Shown here: positions 41,598 through 51,054 of the stretch, piece after piece
Numbering within the stretch: position 1 is the stretch's first letter
How the letters are laid out: every line of letters begins with the position of its first letter
Assembly: GCF_011193355.1 (NCBI RefSeq)
Contig: NZ_CP049780.1
Coordinates: forward strand, 2,844,169-2,908,168
DNA: 64,000 bases
DNA from: Streptomyces sp. JB150
GTDB taxonomy: Bacteria; Actinomycetota; Actinomycetes; Streptomycetales; Streptomycetaceae
Reading direction: 5' to 3'
Notes under the pieces: model-generated
What the model saw: the letters and a program-made list of their open reading frames with translations, nothing else
The model's database searches: none
Told to the model about the DNA's origin: nothing
Made by a program: the position numbers and the translations under genes

Positions 41598-42947
41598 TCA
41601 CGCCCCCAGCGCCCGCGACACCGTATGGATCAGCAGCCCCGCCAGGGAGCCCACCACCGTGCCGTTGATCCGGATGAACTGCAGGTCACGGCCGATGTGC
41701 GCCTCGATCTTGCGGGTCGTGTGCTCGGCGTCCCAGCTCGCCACCGTGTCGGTGATCAGGGAGGTGATCTCCGCGCGGTAGGTGGTCACGACGTGCACCG
41801 CCGCGCCCTCCACCCAGCCGTCGACCTTGCCCTGCGTCTTCGGGTCCACGGCCAGCCGGGCGCCCAGCGACAGCAGCGAGGCCCGCACCCGCAGCCGCAG
41901 CTCGCTGCGCTCGTCCTCCGCCGCCGAGACGATCATGGACCGTACGGCCGTCCAGGCGGACGCGATCAGGTCCTGCACCTCGCCCCGGCCCAGCACCTCG
42001 CCCTTCAGCCGCTCCACCCGCGCCCGGGTGTCGGTGTCGGACTGGAGGTCGGAGGCGAAGTCGGTGAGGAAGCGGTCGAGGGCGCCGCGCGCCGGGTGGG
42101 AGGGCATGTCGCGCATCTCGGCGCAGAAACGCAGCAGCTCCTTGTAGACCCGCTCGCCGACCTTGCGGTCCACGAACCGCGGGGTCCAGCCGGGGGCGCC
42201 GCCCTGGACGGCGTCCATCACGTCGTCGCCGTGCAGCACCAGCCAGTCGTGCGCCCGGGTCACGATCAGGTCGACGACCCGCTTGTGGCCGCCGTCGGCG
42301 ACGACCTTCTCCAGCATCTTGCCGATGCCCGGCCCGATCTCCTGGACCTCGGCGCGCCGGGTGATCGCCTCCCCGACCACCGCCTGCACGTCGGAGTCGC
42401 GCAGCACGGTCAGCGCGCCGCGCAGGGCGGTCGCCAGCTCGGCGGTGACCCGGTCGGCGTTGGCGGGTTCGGCGAGCCAGGCGCCGAGCCGGCTGCCGAT
42501 GCCGACGGCGCGCAGCCGCTGCCGTACGACGTCCTCGGAGAGGAAGTTCTCGCCGACGAACTCGCCGAGGGAGACGCCCAGCTGGTCCTTCTTGTTCGGG
42601 ATGATCGCGGTGTGCGGGATGGGCAGGCCGAGGGGGTGGCGGAAGAGGGCGGTGACGGCGAACCAGTCGGCGAGGGCGCCGACCATGCCGGCCTCGGCGG
42701 CGGCCGCGACATAGCCCGCCCAGGCGCCGGCGCCGTGGTGGGAGGCGATCTCCGCGAGGACGTAGACCAGCGCGACGCACAGCAGCAGACCGGTCGCGGT
42801 GAGCTTCATCCGGCGTACGCCGCGCTGTTTCTCCTCGTCGGCGGCGCTGAAGGTGGTCATGGCGCGGGCGGCGGAGGCGGGGACGCGACCGCCGGACGCC
42901 GCCGCCTGCCGCGACGGGTCGGTTTCTTCCGGTTTCGTCAGATCCAT
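41598..42947 (-). CDS. DUF445 family membrane protein
   Basis: 449 aa from ATG 42947. After a ~45-residue cytoplasmic lead come two helices (LTATGLLLCVALVYVLAEIA and AGYVAAAAEAGMVGALADWF). The DUF445 signature ALADWFAVTALFRHPLGLPIPHTAIIPNKKD is nearly perfect. A ~330-residue helical domain and a C-terminal helix (INGTVVGSLAGLLIHTVSRAL) complete the YjiN-like architecture. Function unknown, probably envelope-associated. The ~220 bases downstream hold short CGCCCTCACACGCCC repeats but no gene. Confidence 0.9.
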   Translation of the reverse strand: MDLTKPEETDPSRQAAASGGRVPASAARAMTTFSAADEEKQRGVRRMKLTATGLLLCVALVYVLAEIASHHGAGAWAGYVAAAAEAGMVGALADWFAVTALFRHPLGLPIPHTAIIPNKKDQLGVSLGEFVGENFLSEDVVRQRLRAVGIGSRLGAWLAEPANADRVTAELATALRGALTVLRDSDVQAVVGEAITRRAEVQEIGPGIGKMLEKVVADGGHKRVVDLIVTRAHDWLVLHGDDVMDAVQGGAPGWTPRFVDRKVGERVYKELLRFCAEMRDMPSHPARGALDRFLTDFASDLQSDTDTRARVERLKGEVLGRGEVQDLIASAWTAVRSMIVSAAEDERSELRLRVRASLLSLGARLAVDPKTQGKVDGWVEGAAVHVVTTYRAEITSLITDTVASWDAEHTTRKIEAHIGRDLQFIRINGTVVGSLAGLLIHTVSRALGA

Positions 42948-43172
42948 CCACTCCACCCGTTCCCGATACCCCGCTATGACATTGTCCCTTCCTGACCGAC
43001 TCCTGGAACGGAACAAGAGTTCCCGGCGTCTGTCCGGTCGGGGAAGCGCACGCGTGAACGCCGATGGCCCAAGGGGGGGTCCCGTTCAACTTCCCTTCGC
43101 CGCATGACGCATCATGAGGTGATCACATCGGAGCCTCGGCGGCTCCGCGCGCCCGAGGAGACCCACACCCGC

Positions 43173-44504
43173 ATGACCAAGCGTCACGGTTATGCCCTGC
43201 TGGCCGCGATCAGTGCACTGATCGTGGCCGTTTCGACCGCCCTGTACGTCGGCGTCGCCGCCGACGACGGCTCGGCCCGGCAGACCGTCACCGCGGGGCG
43301 CGCCCCGCGCAACTCCGCCGCACCCGCCTCCACCGGCACCTGGGTCGGCTCCTGGGCGGCGTCCCCGGCGGCGGCCGAGCCGGGCACGGAGACGACGGGG
43401 CTGGCCAACCGGTCGGTGCGCAACGTCGTCCACGCGAGCGTCGGCGGTACGAGTGCCCGCATCACGCTGTCCAATCTCTACGGCCAGCGTCCGCTGACCA
43501 TCACCCACGCCTCCCTCGCCCTCGCCGCCGGCGACTCCACCGCGGCGGCCGTGCCGGAGACGATGCGCCGGCTGACGTTCAACGGCGACACGACGGTCGT
43601 CGTCCCGGCCGGCGGGCAGGTGACCAGCGACGCCGTCCGCATCCGCGTGCCGCACGGCAGCGACGTCCTGGTCACCACCTACTCCCCCACCTCCTCCGGC
43701 CCGGTCACCTACCACCCGCACGCCCGGCAGATCTCCTACGCCGCCGAGGGCGACGTCACCGAGGACGTCACCGGCGCCGCGTACACGGAGGAGGTCGAGT
43801 ACTGGCGCTATCTGACCGCGCTGGACGTGCTGAGCAACGAGTCGGACGGCACCGTCGTCGTCCTCGGCGACTCCCTGACCGACGGCATCACCTCCACCGA
43901 GAACGCCAACCGCCGCTGGACGGACGTCCTTTCGCGGCGGATCCGCGAGGCCCTCGCGGCCGGGCAGGACGTGCCCCGCTACAGCGTCGTCAACCAGGGC
44001 ATCAGCGGCAACCGCGTCCTCGACGACGGCCTGGGCCGCCCCGCGGACAACCCCAGCGGCCTCAACCGCTTCGCCCGCGACGTCCTCGGCCAGACGAACG
44101 TCAAGGTCGTCGTGATCGACCTCGGCGTCAACGACATCCTGCGCAACCGGGAGCTCGCCGATCCCGACAACATCCTCGACGGCCTGCGCACCCTGGTCCG
44201 CCAGGCGCACGCCCACGGCATCAAGGTCGTCGGCGCCACCCTCATGCCGTTCCACGGCCACCGCGGCTACACCGACGCGCGCGAGGCCGTCCGCCAGGAG
44301 ATCAACGCCGCGATCCGCTCCGGCGCGGTCTACGACGCGGTGGCCGACTTCGACGAGGCCCTGCGCGACCCGTACGACCCGCGCCGGCTGCGCCCCGAGT
44401 ACGACTCGGGCGACCATCTCCACCCGAGCGACCTGGGCTACCAGCGGATGGCGGAGTCCTTCGACCTGGAGAGCCTGAAGGGCGCGGCACCGGCCCGGCT
44501 GTAG
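43173..44504 (+). CDS. secreted SGNH/GDSL-family hydrolase
   Basis: 443 aa from ATG 43173; an in-frame ATG at 43104 would add 23 residues before the signal sequence. Signal peptide MTKRHGYALLAAISALIVAV is followed by a beta-sandwich-like region with TWVGSWAASPAAAEPG. The catalytic SGNH domain follows: GDSL block VVVLGDSLTDG, NQGISGNRVL, GVNDI, and DHLHPSDLGYQRMA with the catalytic Asp-His. Likely an extracellular esterase, deacetylase or phospholipase-like enzyme. It is divergent from the DUF445 gene. Confidence 0.92.
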   Translation: MTKRHGYALLAAISALIVAVSTALYVGVAADDGSARQTVTAGRAPRNSAAPASTGTWVGSWAASPAAAEPGTETTGLANRSVRNVVHASVGGTSARITLSNLYGQRPLTITHASLALAAGDSTAAAVPETMRRLTFNGDTTVVVPAGGQVTSDAVRIRVPHGSDVLVTTYSPTSSGPVTYHPHARQISYAAEGDVTEDVTGAAYTEEVEYWRYLTALDVLSNESDGTVVVLGDSLTDGITSTENANRRWTDVLSRRIREALAAGQDVPRYSVVNQGISGNRVLDDGLGRPADNPSGLNRFARDVLGQTNVKVVVIDLGVNDILRNRELADPDNILDGLRTLVRQAHAHGIKVVGATLMPFHGHRGYTDAREAVRQEINAAIRSGAVYDAVADFDEALRDPYDPRRLRPEYDSGDHLHPSDLGYQRMAESFDLESLKGAAPARL

Positions 44505-44586
44505 GTCCGTAGGGCCGCAGAGCCGTAGACCCGTAGAGCTACAGGGCTACAGGGCTACAGGGCTCTGGGGAGGCCCGGGGCCCGGA

Positions 44587-45264
44587 TCAGTCCTCCAGCT
44601 CCCGGCCGCCGTGCGGATTCCCACCGTGCAGGCCCCGCCGCCGGCGCCCGGACCGGCTCGCCCTGCGCTCCACGCCCACCCCGCCCCAGAAGGCGAACCC
44701 GGAGACGACCACGCGGGGCGCGCCGGGCTCCCCCGGCACGCCGTCCTCGCTGTGGTCGAAGCCGCCCATGATTCCGATGCCGCGCACCACGACCTCGACG
44801 CCGGGCGGTACGACGATGTTCACCCCGCCCATGATCGCCCAGCAGTCGATCCGCACCTCGGGCGCCGCGAAGTCCGCCTCGCGCAGATCCAGCTCCCCGC
44901 CGCCCCAGAAGGAGAAGCAGGCGAAGCGGCGCGGAACCGTCCAGCGTCCCTTGCGCTGGAAGGCGGACATCACCGCGACGGCGCCGCGCGAGGTGCCCTC
45001 ACCGCCGACGATCCGGGGCGCCCACTCCCCGGCGGGCGCGGGTTCCTTCCCGAGCGGCACGGGCGGCGCGGCGACCCGCCCGACCGGCAGATCGCGGGTG
45101 AGGGGCGCCAGCTCCCCGTAGGTCCGCGCCCGGTACGCGGCGTCCAGCCGCTCCTCGAACTCCGCCATGTCCAGCCGGCCCTCCGCGAGGGCGTCCCGCA
45201 GGACCTCGGCGACTCGTTCCCGATCGGCGTCGGAGGCGCGCAGCTCCGGAGCATCGTCCGTCAT
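44587..45264 (-). CDS. DUF1707 domain protein
   Basis: 225 aa. N-terminal DUF1707 motif RASDADRERVAEVLRDALAEGRLDMAEFEERLDAAYRARTYGEL, then a beta-helical cell-wall-active-antibiotic-response-like domain (FSFWGGGELDLREADFAAPEVRIDCWAIMGGVNIVVPPGVEVVVRGIGIMGGFD, seen in LiaF-type proteins). The architecture suggests envelope-stress sensing. The C-terminus is Arg/Gly/His-rich. It lies 33 bases downstream of the ABC ATPase gene on the same strand and may be co-transcribed. The bases just after its stop contain CTACAGGG short repeats. Confidence 0.88.
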   Translation of the reverse strand: MTDDAPELRASDADRERVAEVLRDALAEGRLDMAEFEERLDAAYRARTYGELAPLTRDLPVGRVAAPPVPLGKEPAPAGEWAPRIVGGEGTSRGAVAVMSAFQRKGRWTVPRRFACFSFWGGGELDLREADFAAPEVRIDCWAIMGGVNIVVPPGVEVVVRGIGIMGGFDHSEDGVPGEPGAPRVVVSGFAFWGGVGVERRASRSGRRRRGLHGGNPHGGRELED

Positions 45265-45297
45265 GTCCAGCAGCCTACGGACTCCCGGTCCGGCGCA

Positions 45298-46287
45298 CTA
45301 CGCGTTCGCCCGCTCCTCGTACATGCGCGCGATGACGGCCTCGATGTCGGGTTCCCGCACCGACAGGTCGACCAGCGGGTACTCCGCCGCGATCCGCGCC
45401 ACCAGCGGCGCCGCCGACCGCGCGGCCGGGAAGGCCAGCCACTGCCGCGGCCCGTCCACCCGCACCACGCGCGCGGGCGGCGCGTCGATCGGCGGCAGCT
45501 CCCGCTCCAGGTCCACGACCAGGGTGCGCTCGCTCTCGCCCGCCTCGTGCAGCCCGGTGAGCGCACCGTCGTACATCAGCCGGCCGTGGTCGATGACCAT
45601 CACACGCGAGCACAGCTGCTCGATGTCCTGGAGGTCGTGGGTGGTGAGCAGGACCGTCGTGCCGCGCTCGGTGTTCAGCTCCCGCAGGAACCGGCGCACC
45701 TTCGCCTTGGACACCACGTCGAGGCCGATCGTCGGCTCGTCCAGGTACAGCACCTCGGGGTCGTGCAGCAGCGCCGCCGCGATGTCGCCGCGCATCCGCT
45801 GGCCCAGGGAGAGCTGCCGTACCGGCACGTCCAGCAGGTCGGCCAGTTCCAGCAGTTCGACGCACCGGTCCAGGTTGTGCCGGTAGCGGGCGTCGGGGAT
45901 GCGGTACATGCGGTGCATCAGCCGGTAGGAGTCGATCAGCGGCAGGTCCCACCACAGCGTCGTGCGCTGCCCGAACACCACCCCGATCCGGTGCGCGAGC
46001 CGGGAGCGCTCGCGGGAGGGGTCGATGCCCGCGACCCGCAGCCGGCCGCCGCTCGGCGTGAGGATGCCGGTCAGCATCTTGATCGTGGTCGACTTGCCGG
46101 CGCCGTTCGGCCCGATGTACCCGACCACCTCGCCGCGCGGCACGGTGAAGGAGATCGAGTCGACCGCCCGCACCTGCCGCCGCTCCCGCCTGAGGAACCC
46201 GGCCCTCTTCCGCACCTCGAACACCTTCTCGACGCGGTCCACCTCGATGAAGGCGCCGTCCCCGCCGTTCCCGCCGTCCCCGGTCAT
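45298..46287 (-). CDS. ABC transporter ATP-binding protein (ABC-2 exporter)
   Basis: 329 aa. Complete nucleotide-binding domain: Walker A GPNGAGKST, Q-loop GVVFGQRTTLWWDLP, signature LSLGQRMRGDIAAALL, Walker B VLYLDEPTIGLD, and the H-switch TTHDL. The VFGQRxxLWWDLP segment is characteristic of the DUF990/YhfM-type ABC-2 group. The C-terminal ~90 residues are an extra regulatory domain. Third gene of an operon with two different ABC-2 permeases encoded immediately upstream. Confidence 0.94.
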   Translation of the reverse strand: MTGDGGNGGDGAFIEVDRVEKVFEVRKRAGFLRRERRQVRAVDSISFTVPRGEVVGYIGPNGAGKSTTIKMLTGILTPSGGRLRVAGIDPSRERSRLAHRIGVVFGQRTTLWWDLPLIDSYRLMHRMYRIPDARYRHNLDRCVELLELADLLDVPVRQLSLGQRMRGDIAAALLHDPEVLYLDEPTIGLDVVSKAKVRRFLRELNTERGTTVLLTTHDLQDIEQLCSRVMVIDHGRLMYDGALTGLHEAGESERTLVVDLERELPPIDAPPARVVRVDGPRQWLAFPAARSAAPLVARIAAEYPLVDLSVREPDIEAVIARMYEERANA

Positions 46288-46290
46288 CTC

Positions 46291-47277
46291 TCAGCTCCCC
46301 GTGCTCCGATACGTCCGCAGTCCCGCCCGCCAGGCCAGCCCCGCCAGCGCCCCGCACCCCACCGCCACCAGCGGCGGGGTGAACGCCGCCCACTGCGGCA
46401 GCCCCAGCGGATACGGCCGGTCCAGCACGTACGCGGCGGGCAGCCAGTTGACGAAGGCCAGCGGCAGGACGAACGTCACCCCGCGCACCAGCTCCTGCCC
46501 GAAGACCGTCGGCGGGTACTGCAGCAGCGTGGTGCCGCCGTAGGTGAAGGCGTTCTGCGCCTCCGACGCGTCCTGCGCCACGAACTGGAACGCCGCGCCC
46601 GCCACGAACACCGCGCCGAAGATCCCCGCCCCGCTGACCAGCATCACCGGCATCAGCAGCAGCTTCGCCGCGGTCCAGTCGATGTCGACCGTCCACAGGG
46701 CGTACGTCAGCACCAGGGCGCCCTGGGTGACCCGGCCGAGGCGGCGCAGCCCGAACCGGTCGGCGGCGACCTGGGCGAGCACCGGCGCGGGCCGCACCAG
46801 CAGCGTGTCCAGGGTGCCGTCGCGCACCCGGCGGCCCAGCTTGTCCATGGAGCCGATCGCCAGGTCGGCCAGGCCGAAGGAGACGCTGGACAGGCCGTAC
46901 AGGAAGGCGACCTCGGGCAGCGGGTAGCCGCCGAGCGCGTCCACCCGGGAGAACATCAGCAGGATCGCCACGAAGTCCAGCGCGGTCGCCGCGAAGTTCC
47001 CGAACGTGGTCATGACGAAGGAGGCCCGGTAGGCCATCGTGGAGCGGATCCACATCGCGGTGATCAGCCGGTAGGCACGCAGACCGGCCACAAGCCTGGA
47101 CCCGTCGTGCCCGAGCTCGCCCCCGCCGAGGACCCCGCCCCCGTCGCTTCCGGGCGCACCCCCGCCTCCGTCGCTTCCGGGCCCGCCCCCGTCGCTTCCG
47201 GGCGCGCCTCCGCCGAGGACCCCGCCCGCAGCCCCGCCGGGAACCGCTCCCCCGTCCCTGACCGGGTGCTCACCCAC
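46291..47277 (-). CDS. ABC-2 permease subunit with Gly-rich N-terminal repeat
   Basis: 328 aa from GTG 47277. The first ~58 residues are a low-complexity Gly/Ser/Asp segment with repeated GAPGSDGGG words, encoded by imperfect tandem DNA at about 47110-47230. The rest is a six-helix ABC-2 permease of the DUF990 type: [39 protein letters not shown], and YPPTVFGQELVRGVTFVLPL. The true start could be downstream (for example near residue 66), which would remove the repeat. It overlaps the other permease gene by 8 bases, and the pair form a heterodimer with the ATPase. Confidence 0.87.
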   Translation of the reverse strand: MGEHPVRDGGAVPGGAAGGVLGGGAPGSDGGGPGSDGGGGAPGSDGGGVLGGGELGHDGSRLVAGLRAYRLITAMWIRSTMAYRASFVMTTFGNFAATALDFVAILLMFSRVDALGGYPLPEVAFLYGLSSVSFGLADLAIGSMDKLGRRVRDGTLDTLLVRPAPVLAQVAADRFGLRRLGRVTQGALVLTYALWTVDIDWTAAKLLLMPVMLVSGAGIFGAVFVAGAAFQFVAQDASEAQNAFTYGGTTLLQYPPTVFGQELVRGVTFVLPLAFVNWLPAAYVLDRPYPLGLPQWAAFTPPLVAVGCGALAGLAWRAGLRTYRSTGS

Positions 47278-48070
47278 CCTGCACCACCACCCGCCGCGTC
47301 GCCGCCGACTGCACCAGCCGGCCCAGCGCCAGCAGCGCCACCGCCCACGCCGCCTGGAAGGCGAACGTGGGCAGCGGGTCCGCCGTGCCCAGCAGCACGT
47401 CCGCGGGCGCCTGCAGGAGGGAGGACCAGGGCAGCGCCCGTACGACCTCCCCCAGCTCCCCCGGGAAGACGTTCAGCGGCAGCAGCATCCCCGAGCAGAA
47501 GAACCCGGCGAGCCACGACATCTGCACCACACCCGTGCCGTCGATCAGCCAGAACGCGCTCAGCGCCACCAGGTAGCGGATGCCGAAGCCGACCACGACC
47601 CCCAGCCCCACCGCCACCAGGAACGCCGCCCACCTCAGCGGCTCCGACGGCAGCGCGACCTCGAAGAACACCGCCCCGAACGCGAACGGCACCACCCCGC
47701 GCCCCAGCAGCTGGAACCCGGCCCGCCCCAGGTCCGAGGCCAGCCACCACAGCTGCAGATCGGCCGGGCGGTACAGGTCGATGGCCACATCACCCGTACG
47801 GATGCGCTCCATCAGCTCGTCCTCGAACCCGCCGCCCCCGATCGCGGCCGCCGCGAGCAGCGCCTGCCCCAGCCACACATAGGTGACGGCCTGCGCCTGG
47901 TCGTAGCCGCCGAGCCGCGGCCTCTCGTCCCACAGCGCGAGGTAGGTGTAGACGAGAATCAGCCCGAAGACGGTGTTAGCGAAGACCCCGGCGGCCGTGG
48001 CCGCCCGATACGTCGCGTACCGTCGGAAAGCCCCAGCAGCGACGGCGCCGTACAACCGTCCCGCACCCAC
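47270..48070 (-). CDS. ABC-2 permease subunit (partner)
   Basis: 266 aa from GTG 48070 (MGAGRLYGAVAAGAFRRYAT). Six membrane helices; family features include RYATYRAATAAGVFANTVFG, a GDVAIDLYRPADLQLWWLA loop and FSGMLLPLNVFPGE-like text near the C-terminus. First gene of the three-gene exporter operon. These DUF990-pair exporters have been linked to viologen or polysaccharide-related export in other actinobacteria, but the substrate here is unknown. The long frame upstream of 48070 has atypical composition and is probably not translated. Confidence 0.88.
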   Translation of the reverse strand: MGAGRLYGAVAAGAFRRYATYRAATAAGVFANTVFGLILVYTYLALWDERPRLGGYDQAQAVTYVWLGQALLAAAAIGGGGFEDELMERIRTGDVAIDLYRPADLQLWWLASDLGRAGFQLLGRGVVPFAFGAVFFEVALPSEPLRWAAFLVAVGLGVVVGFGIRYLVALSAFWLIDGTGVVQMSWLAGFFCSGMLLPLNVFPGELGEVVRALPWSSLLQAPADVLLGTADPLPTFAFQAAWAVALLALGRLVQSAATRRVVVQGG

Positions 48071-48272
48071 ACCAACCGACCTCCCCGGCCCGCCCGGCAC
48101 CGAAGCGCAGGAGCCTAGCGGCCGGGCGGCCGGGTCTGCCAGGCGATTTCCGGCAGACCGGATGCGGTGATCCGGGAACGGAACGCGCGGCGCGGGAGTC
48201 TTCATCCGCGGGGGCGCAACAGACGTACGAGGCGTGCGGAGACGTACGCGCGAACAGGAGTCCGTGCACGAC

Positions 48273-50678
48273 ATGAGCGACGAGCCGCAGCCGCAGGCGC
48301 AGGCGCAGCAGCCGAACGAGGGCGGGCCGGGAGGCGAGCCGGGGGACGGCGAGGGCAAGCGGCCCCGGCGCACCGGCTGGCGCCGGATCATCCCCACCTG
48401 GCGGATGGTGCTCGGCACCTTCGTGATCGGCCTTCTCCTGCTGGGCGGGCTGTTCTTCCTCGGCTACTCGCTGGTGAAGATCCCGCCGGCCAACGCCCTC
48501 GCGGTCAAGCAGAGCAACGTGTTCCTCTACGCCGACGGCAGCCAGCTCGCCCGCGACGGCGAGGTCAACCGGGAGAACGTCACCCTCGCGCAGATTTCCA
48601 AGGACGCCCAGCACGCCGTGCTGGCCGCCGAGGACCGCGACTTCTACTCGGAGTCGGCGGTCGACCCCAAGGCGATGCTGCGCGCCGCGTGGAACACCGC
48701 CACCGGCAAGGGCAAGCAGTCCGGCTCGACGATCACCCAGCAGTACGTGAAGAACTACTACCTCGCCCAGGAGCAGACGCTCACCCGCAAGGCGAAGGAG
48801 TTCTTCATCGCGATCAAGCTGGACCAGGAGAAGAGCAAGGACGACATCCTCGAGGGCTACCTCAACACCAGCTACTTCGGCCGCAACGCGTACGGCGTCC
48901 AGGCCGCCGCCCAGGCCTACTACGGCGTCGACGCCGCCGACCTGGACGCCGCCCAGGGCGCCTACCTGGCGGCGCTGCTGAACGCGCCCAGCCAGTACGA
49001 CGTCGTCGCGCACCCGGAGAACCGCAAGTTCGCCGAGTCCCGCTGGAACTACGTGCTGGACGGCATGGTCAAGGAGGGCTGGCTGAGCCGGTCGGAGCGG
49101 GCCGGGATGGAGTTCCCGATGCCGAAGGAGACCACCGTCTCCACCGGCCTGTCCGGGCAGCGCGGCTACGTGGTGCGCATCGTGAAGGACTACCTGGTCG
49201 ACAACGGCATCGTCGACGAGGCCTCCCTCGACGCGGGCGGCTACCGCATCACCACCACCCTGGACAAGCCCAAGCAGGACGCCTTCGTCAAGGCGGTCAA
49301 CGACCGGCTGATGGACAAGCTGGACAAGAAGAACAACAAGGTCGACACCTACGTCCGCGCGGGCGGCGCCGCCGTCGACCCGAAGACCGGCAAGGTCGTC
49401 GCGATGTACAACGGCATCGACTACGTGAAGCAGTACACGCCGAACGCCACCCGCCGCGACTTCCAGGTCGGCTCCACCTTCAAGCCGTTCGTGTTCACCT
49501 CGGCCGTCGAGAACGACTCCACCACCCAGGACGGCCGCCCCATCACCCCGAACACCGTCTACGACGGCACCAGCCGGCGCCCCGTGCAGGGCTGGGACGG
49601 CGGCTACTACGCCCCCGAGAACGAGGACCACGTCGACTACGGCGACATCAGCGTCCGCGAGGCCACCGACAAGTCCGTGAACTCGGTGTACGCGCAGATG
49701 GCCGTCGACGTCGGCTCCGACAAGGTCAAGCAGACCGCGATCGACCTCGGCCTGCCCGAGAGCACCCCCAACATGTCCCCCGGCCCGTCCATCGCGCTGG
49801 GCACGGCCACGGCCAGCGTCCTCGACATGGCCGAGGCCTACGCCACCCTCGCCAACCACGGCGAGCACGGCACGTACACCATGATCGAGGAGATCACCAA
49901 GGACGGCGTCGAGATCCGGCTCCCCGAGCGCAAGACGCGCCAGGCGGTCAGCCGCGCCGCCGCCGACACCACCACCTCGGTCCTGCAGAGCGTCGTCGAG
50001 AACGGCACCGCGCAGGCCGCGCTCGCAGCCGGCCGCCCCGCCGCCGGCAAGACCGGCACCGCCGAGGAGGACCGCGCCGCCTGGTTCGCGGGCTACACCC
50101 CCGACCTGGCCACCGTCGTCGCCGTGATGGGCCAGGACCCGGTCACCGCCGAGCACAAGTCGCTGTACGGCGCGATGGGCCTGGACCGGATCAACGGCGG
50201 CGGGGCGCCCGCGGAGATCTGGGCGCAGTTCACCAAGGACGCCCTGAAGGGCACCCCGCCCACCGAATTCAACCTGCAGCTCCAGGAGGGCTCCGAGGAG
50301 TGGGTCTACCCGAGCGTCCCGCCGGCCAGTGAGGAGCCGGGCACGCAGGAGCCGAGCGAGGCGGCCTCCCCGGACGCCACCGGCGAGGAGGACGAGGGCA
50401 CCGAGGGCCAGACGCAGGGCGGCGCGACCGACGGCGCCACCGCGGACGGCGGTGCGACGGGCGACACGACGACCGGCGGCACCCCGACCGACGGCGGCAC
50501 CACCGGAAACGGCGGCACCACCGGCGACGGCGGCACGACGGGTGACGGCGGCACGACCGGTGACGCGACGACCGGCGGCACCGCGGACGGCGGCACCACC
50601 GGCGGCACGACGGGCGGCCCCACCGGCACGACGTCGGGAGTGGCGGCGGGCACGACGGGCGGCACCCGCAGACAGTGA
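48273..50678 (+). CDS. class A penicillin-binding protein
   Basis: 801 aa bifunctional peptidoglycan synthase from ATG 48273 (GTG 48264 also possible). The cytoplasmic N-terminus is disordered and a single anchor helix follows (LGTFVIGLLLLGGLFFLGYS). The GT51 transglycosylase shows AEDRDFYSE, GSTITQQYVKNYYL, RKAKEFFIAIKL and LNTSYFGRNAYGVQAAAQ. The transpeptidase shows SxxK as STFKPF, SVN, and KTGTAEED. The last ~100 residues are a Thr/Gly/Asp repeat tail (GGTTGDGGTTGD) that probably spans the wall. Homologous to mycobacterial PonA-type enzymes. Confidence 0.94.
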   Translation: MSDEPQPQAQAQQPNEGGPGGEPGDGEGKRPRRTGWRRIIPTWRMVLGTFVIGLLLLGGLFFLGYSLVKIPPANALAVKQSNVFLYADGSQLARDGEVNRENVTLAQISKDAQHAVLAAEDRDFYSESAVDPKAMLRAAWNTATGKGKQSGSTITQQYVKNYYLAQEQTLTRKAKEFFIAIKLDQEKSKDDILEGYLNTSYFGRNAYGVQAAAQAYYGVDAADLDAAQGAYLAALLNAPSQYDVVAHPENRKFAESRWNYVLDGMVKEGWLSRSERAGMEFPMPKETTVSTGLSGQRGYVVRIVKDYLVDNGIVDEASLDAGGYRITTTLDKPKQDAFVKAVNDRLMDKLDKKNNKVDTYVRAGGAAVDPKTGKVVAMYNGIDYVKQYTPNATRRDFQVGSTFKPFVFTSAVENDSTTQDGRPITPNTVYDGTSRRPVQGWDGGYYAPENEDHVDYGDISVREATDKSVNSVYAQMAVDVGSDKVKQTAIDLGLPESTPNMSPGPSIALGTATASVLDMAEAYATLANHGEHGTYTMIEEITKDGVEIRLPERKTRQAVSRAAADTTTSVLQSVVENGTAQAALAAGRPAAGKTGTAEEDRAAWFAGYTPDLATVVAVMGQDPVTAEHKSLYGAMGLDRINGGGAPAEIWAQFTKDALKGTPPTEFNLQLQEGSEEWVYPSVPPASEEPGTQEPSEAASPDATGEEDEGTEGQTQGGATDGATADGGATGDTTTGGTPTDGGTTGNGGTTGDGGTTGDGGTTGDATTGGTADGGTTGGTTGGPTGTTSGVAAGTTGGTRRQ

Positions 50679-50697
50679 CGCCGCCGCCGGGCGGGGC

Positions 50698-51018
50698 TCA
50701 GTGACCGGAGGTCGCCTTGAGCCCCACCACGGCCACCAGCAGCAGACAGACGAAGAAGATCCGGGCGGCGGTCGCCGGCTCCCCCAGCACCACCATGCCG
50801 AGCACCGCCGACCCGGCCGCGCCGATGCCGACCCAGACACCGTAGGCGGTGCCGATGGGCAGGGAGCGGGCGGCCCAGGACAGCAGCAGCATGCTGGCGA
50901 CGATGCCGGCGCCGGTGAACAGGCTGGGGACGAGCCGGGTGAAGCCGTCGGTGTACTTCATCCCGACCGACCAGCCCACCTCCAGCAGACCGGCGAGGAC
51001 GAGCAGGACCCAGGCCAT
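50698..51018 (-). CDS. Gdx/SugE-type SMR guanidinium exporter
   Basis: 106 aa, four membrane helices, from ATG 51018 preceded by GGAGGTG. Matches the SugE/Gdx branch of small multidrug resistance proteins: AWVLLVLAGLLEVGWSVGMKYTDGFTRLVPS with the essential Glu14 in the first helix, then SWAARSLPIGTAYGVWVGIGA and LVAVVGLKATSGH. Gdx proteins exchange guanidinium for protons as dual-topology homodimers. A guanidine-III-like aptamer sits in its leader, which supports this assignment over a quaternary-ammonium transporter. Confidence 0.92.
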   Translation of the reverse strand: MAWVLLVLAGLLEVGWSVGMKYTDGFTRLVPSLFTGAGIVASMLLLSWAARSLPIGTAYGVWVGIGAAGSAVLGMVVLGEPATAARIFFVCLLLVAVVGLKATSGH

Positions 51019-51054
51019 GGGGCACCTCCGGGAGACGTGTGGCACGGCAAACAG

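Noticed and set aside
47976..50840. 954-codon open frame opposite the class A penicillin-binding protein
   Set aside because: Low-complexity Val/Gly/Arg/Leu text, no domain, and the opposite strand encodes all transglycosylase and transpeptidase motifs.
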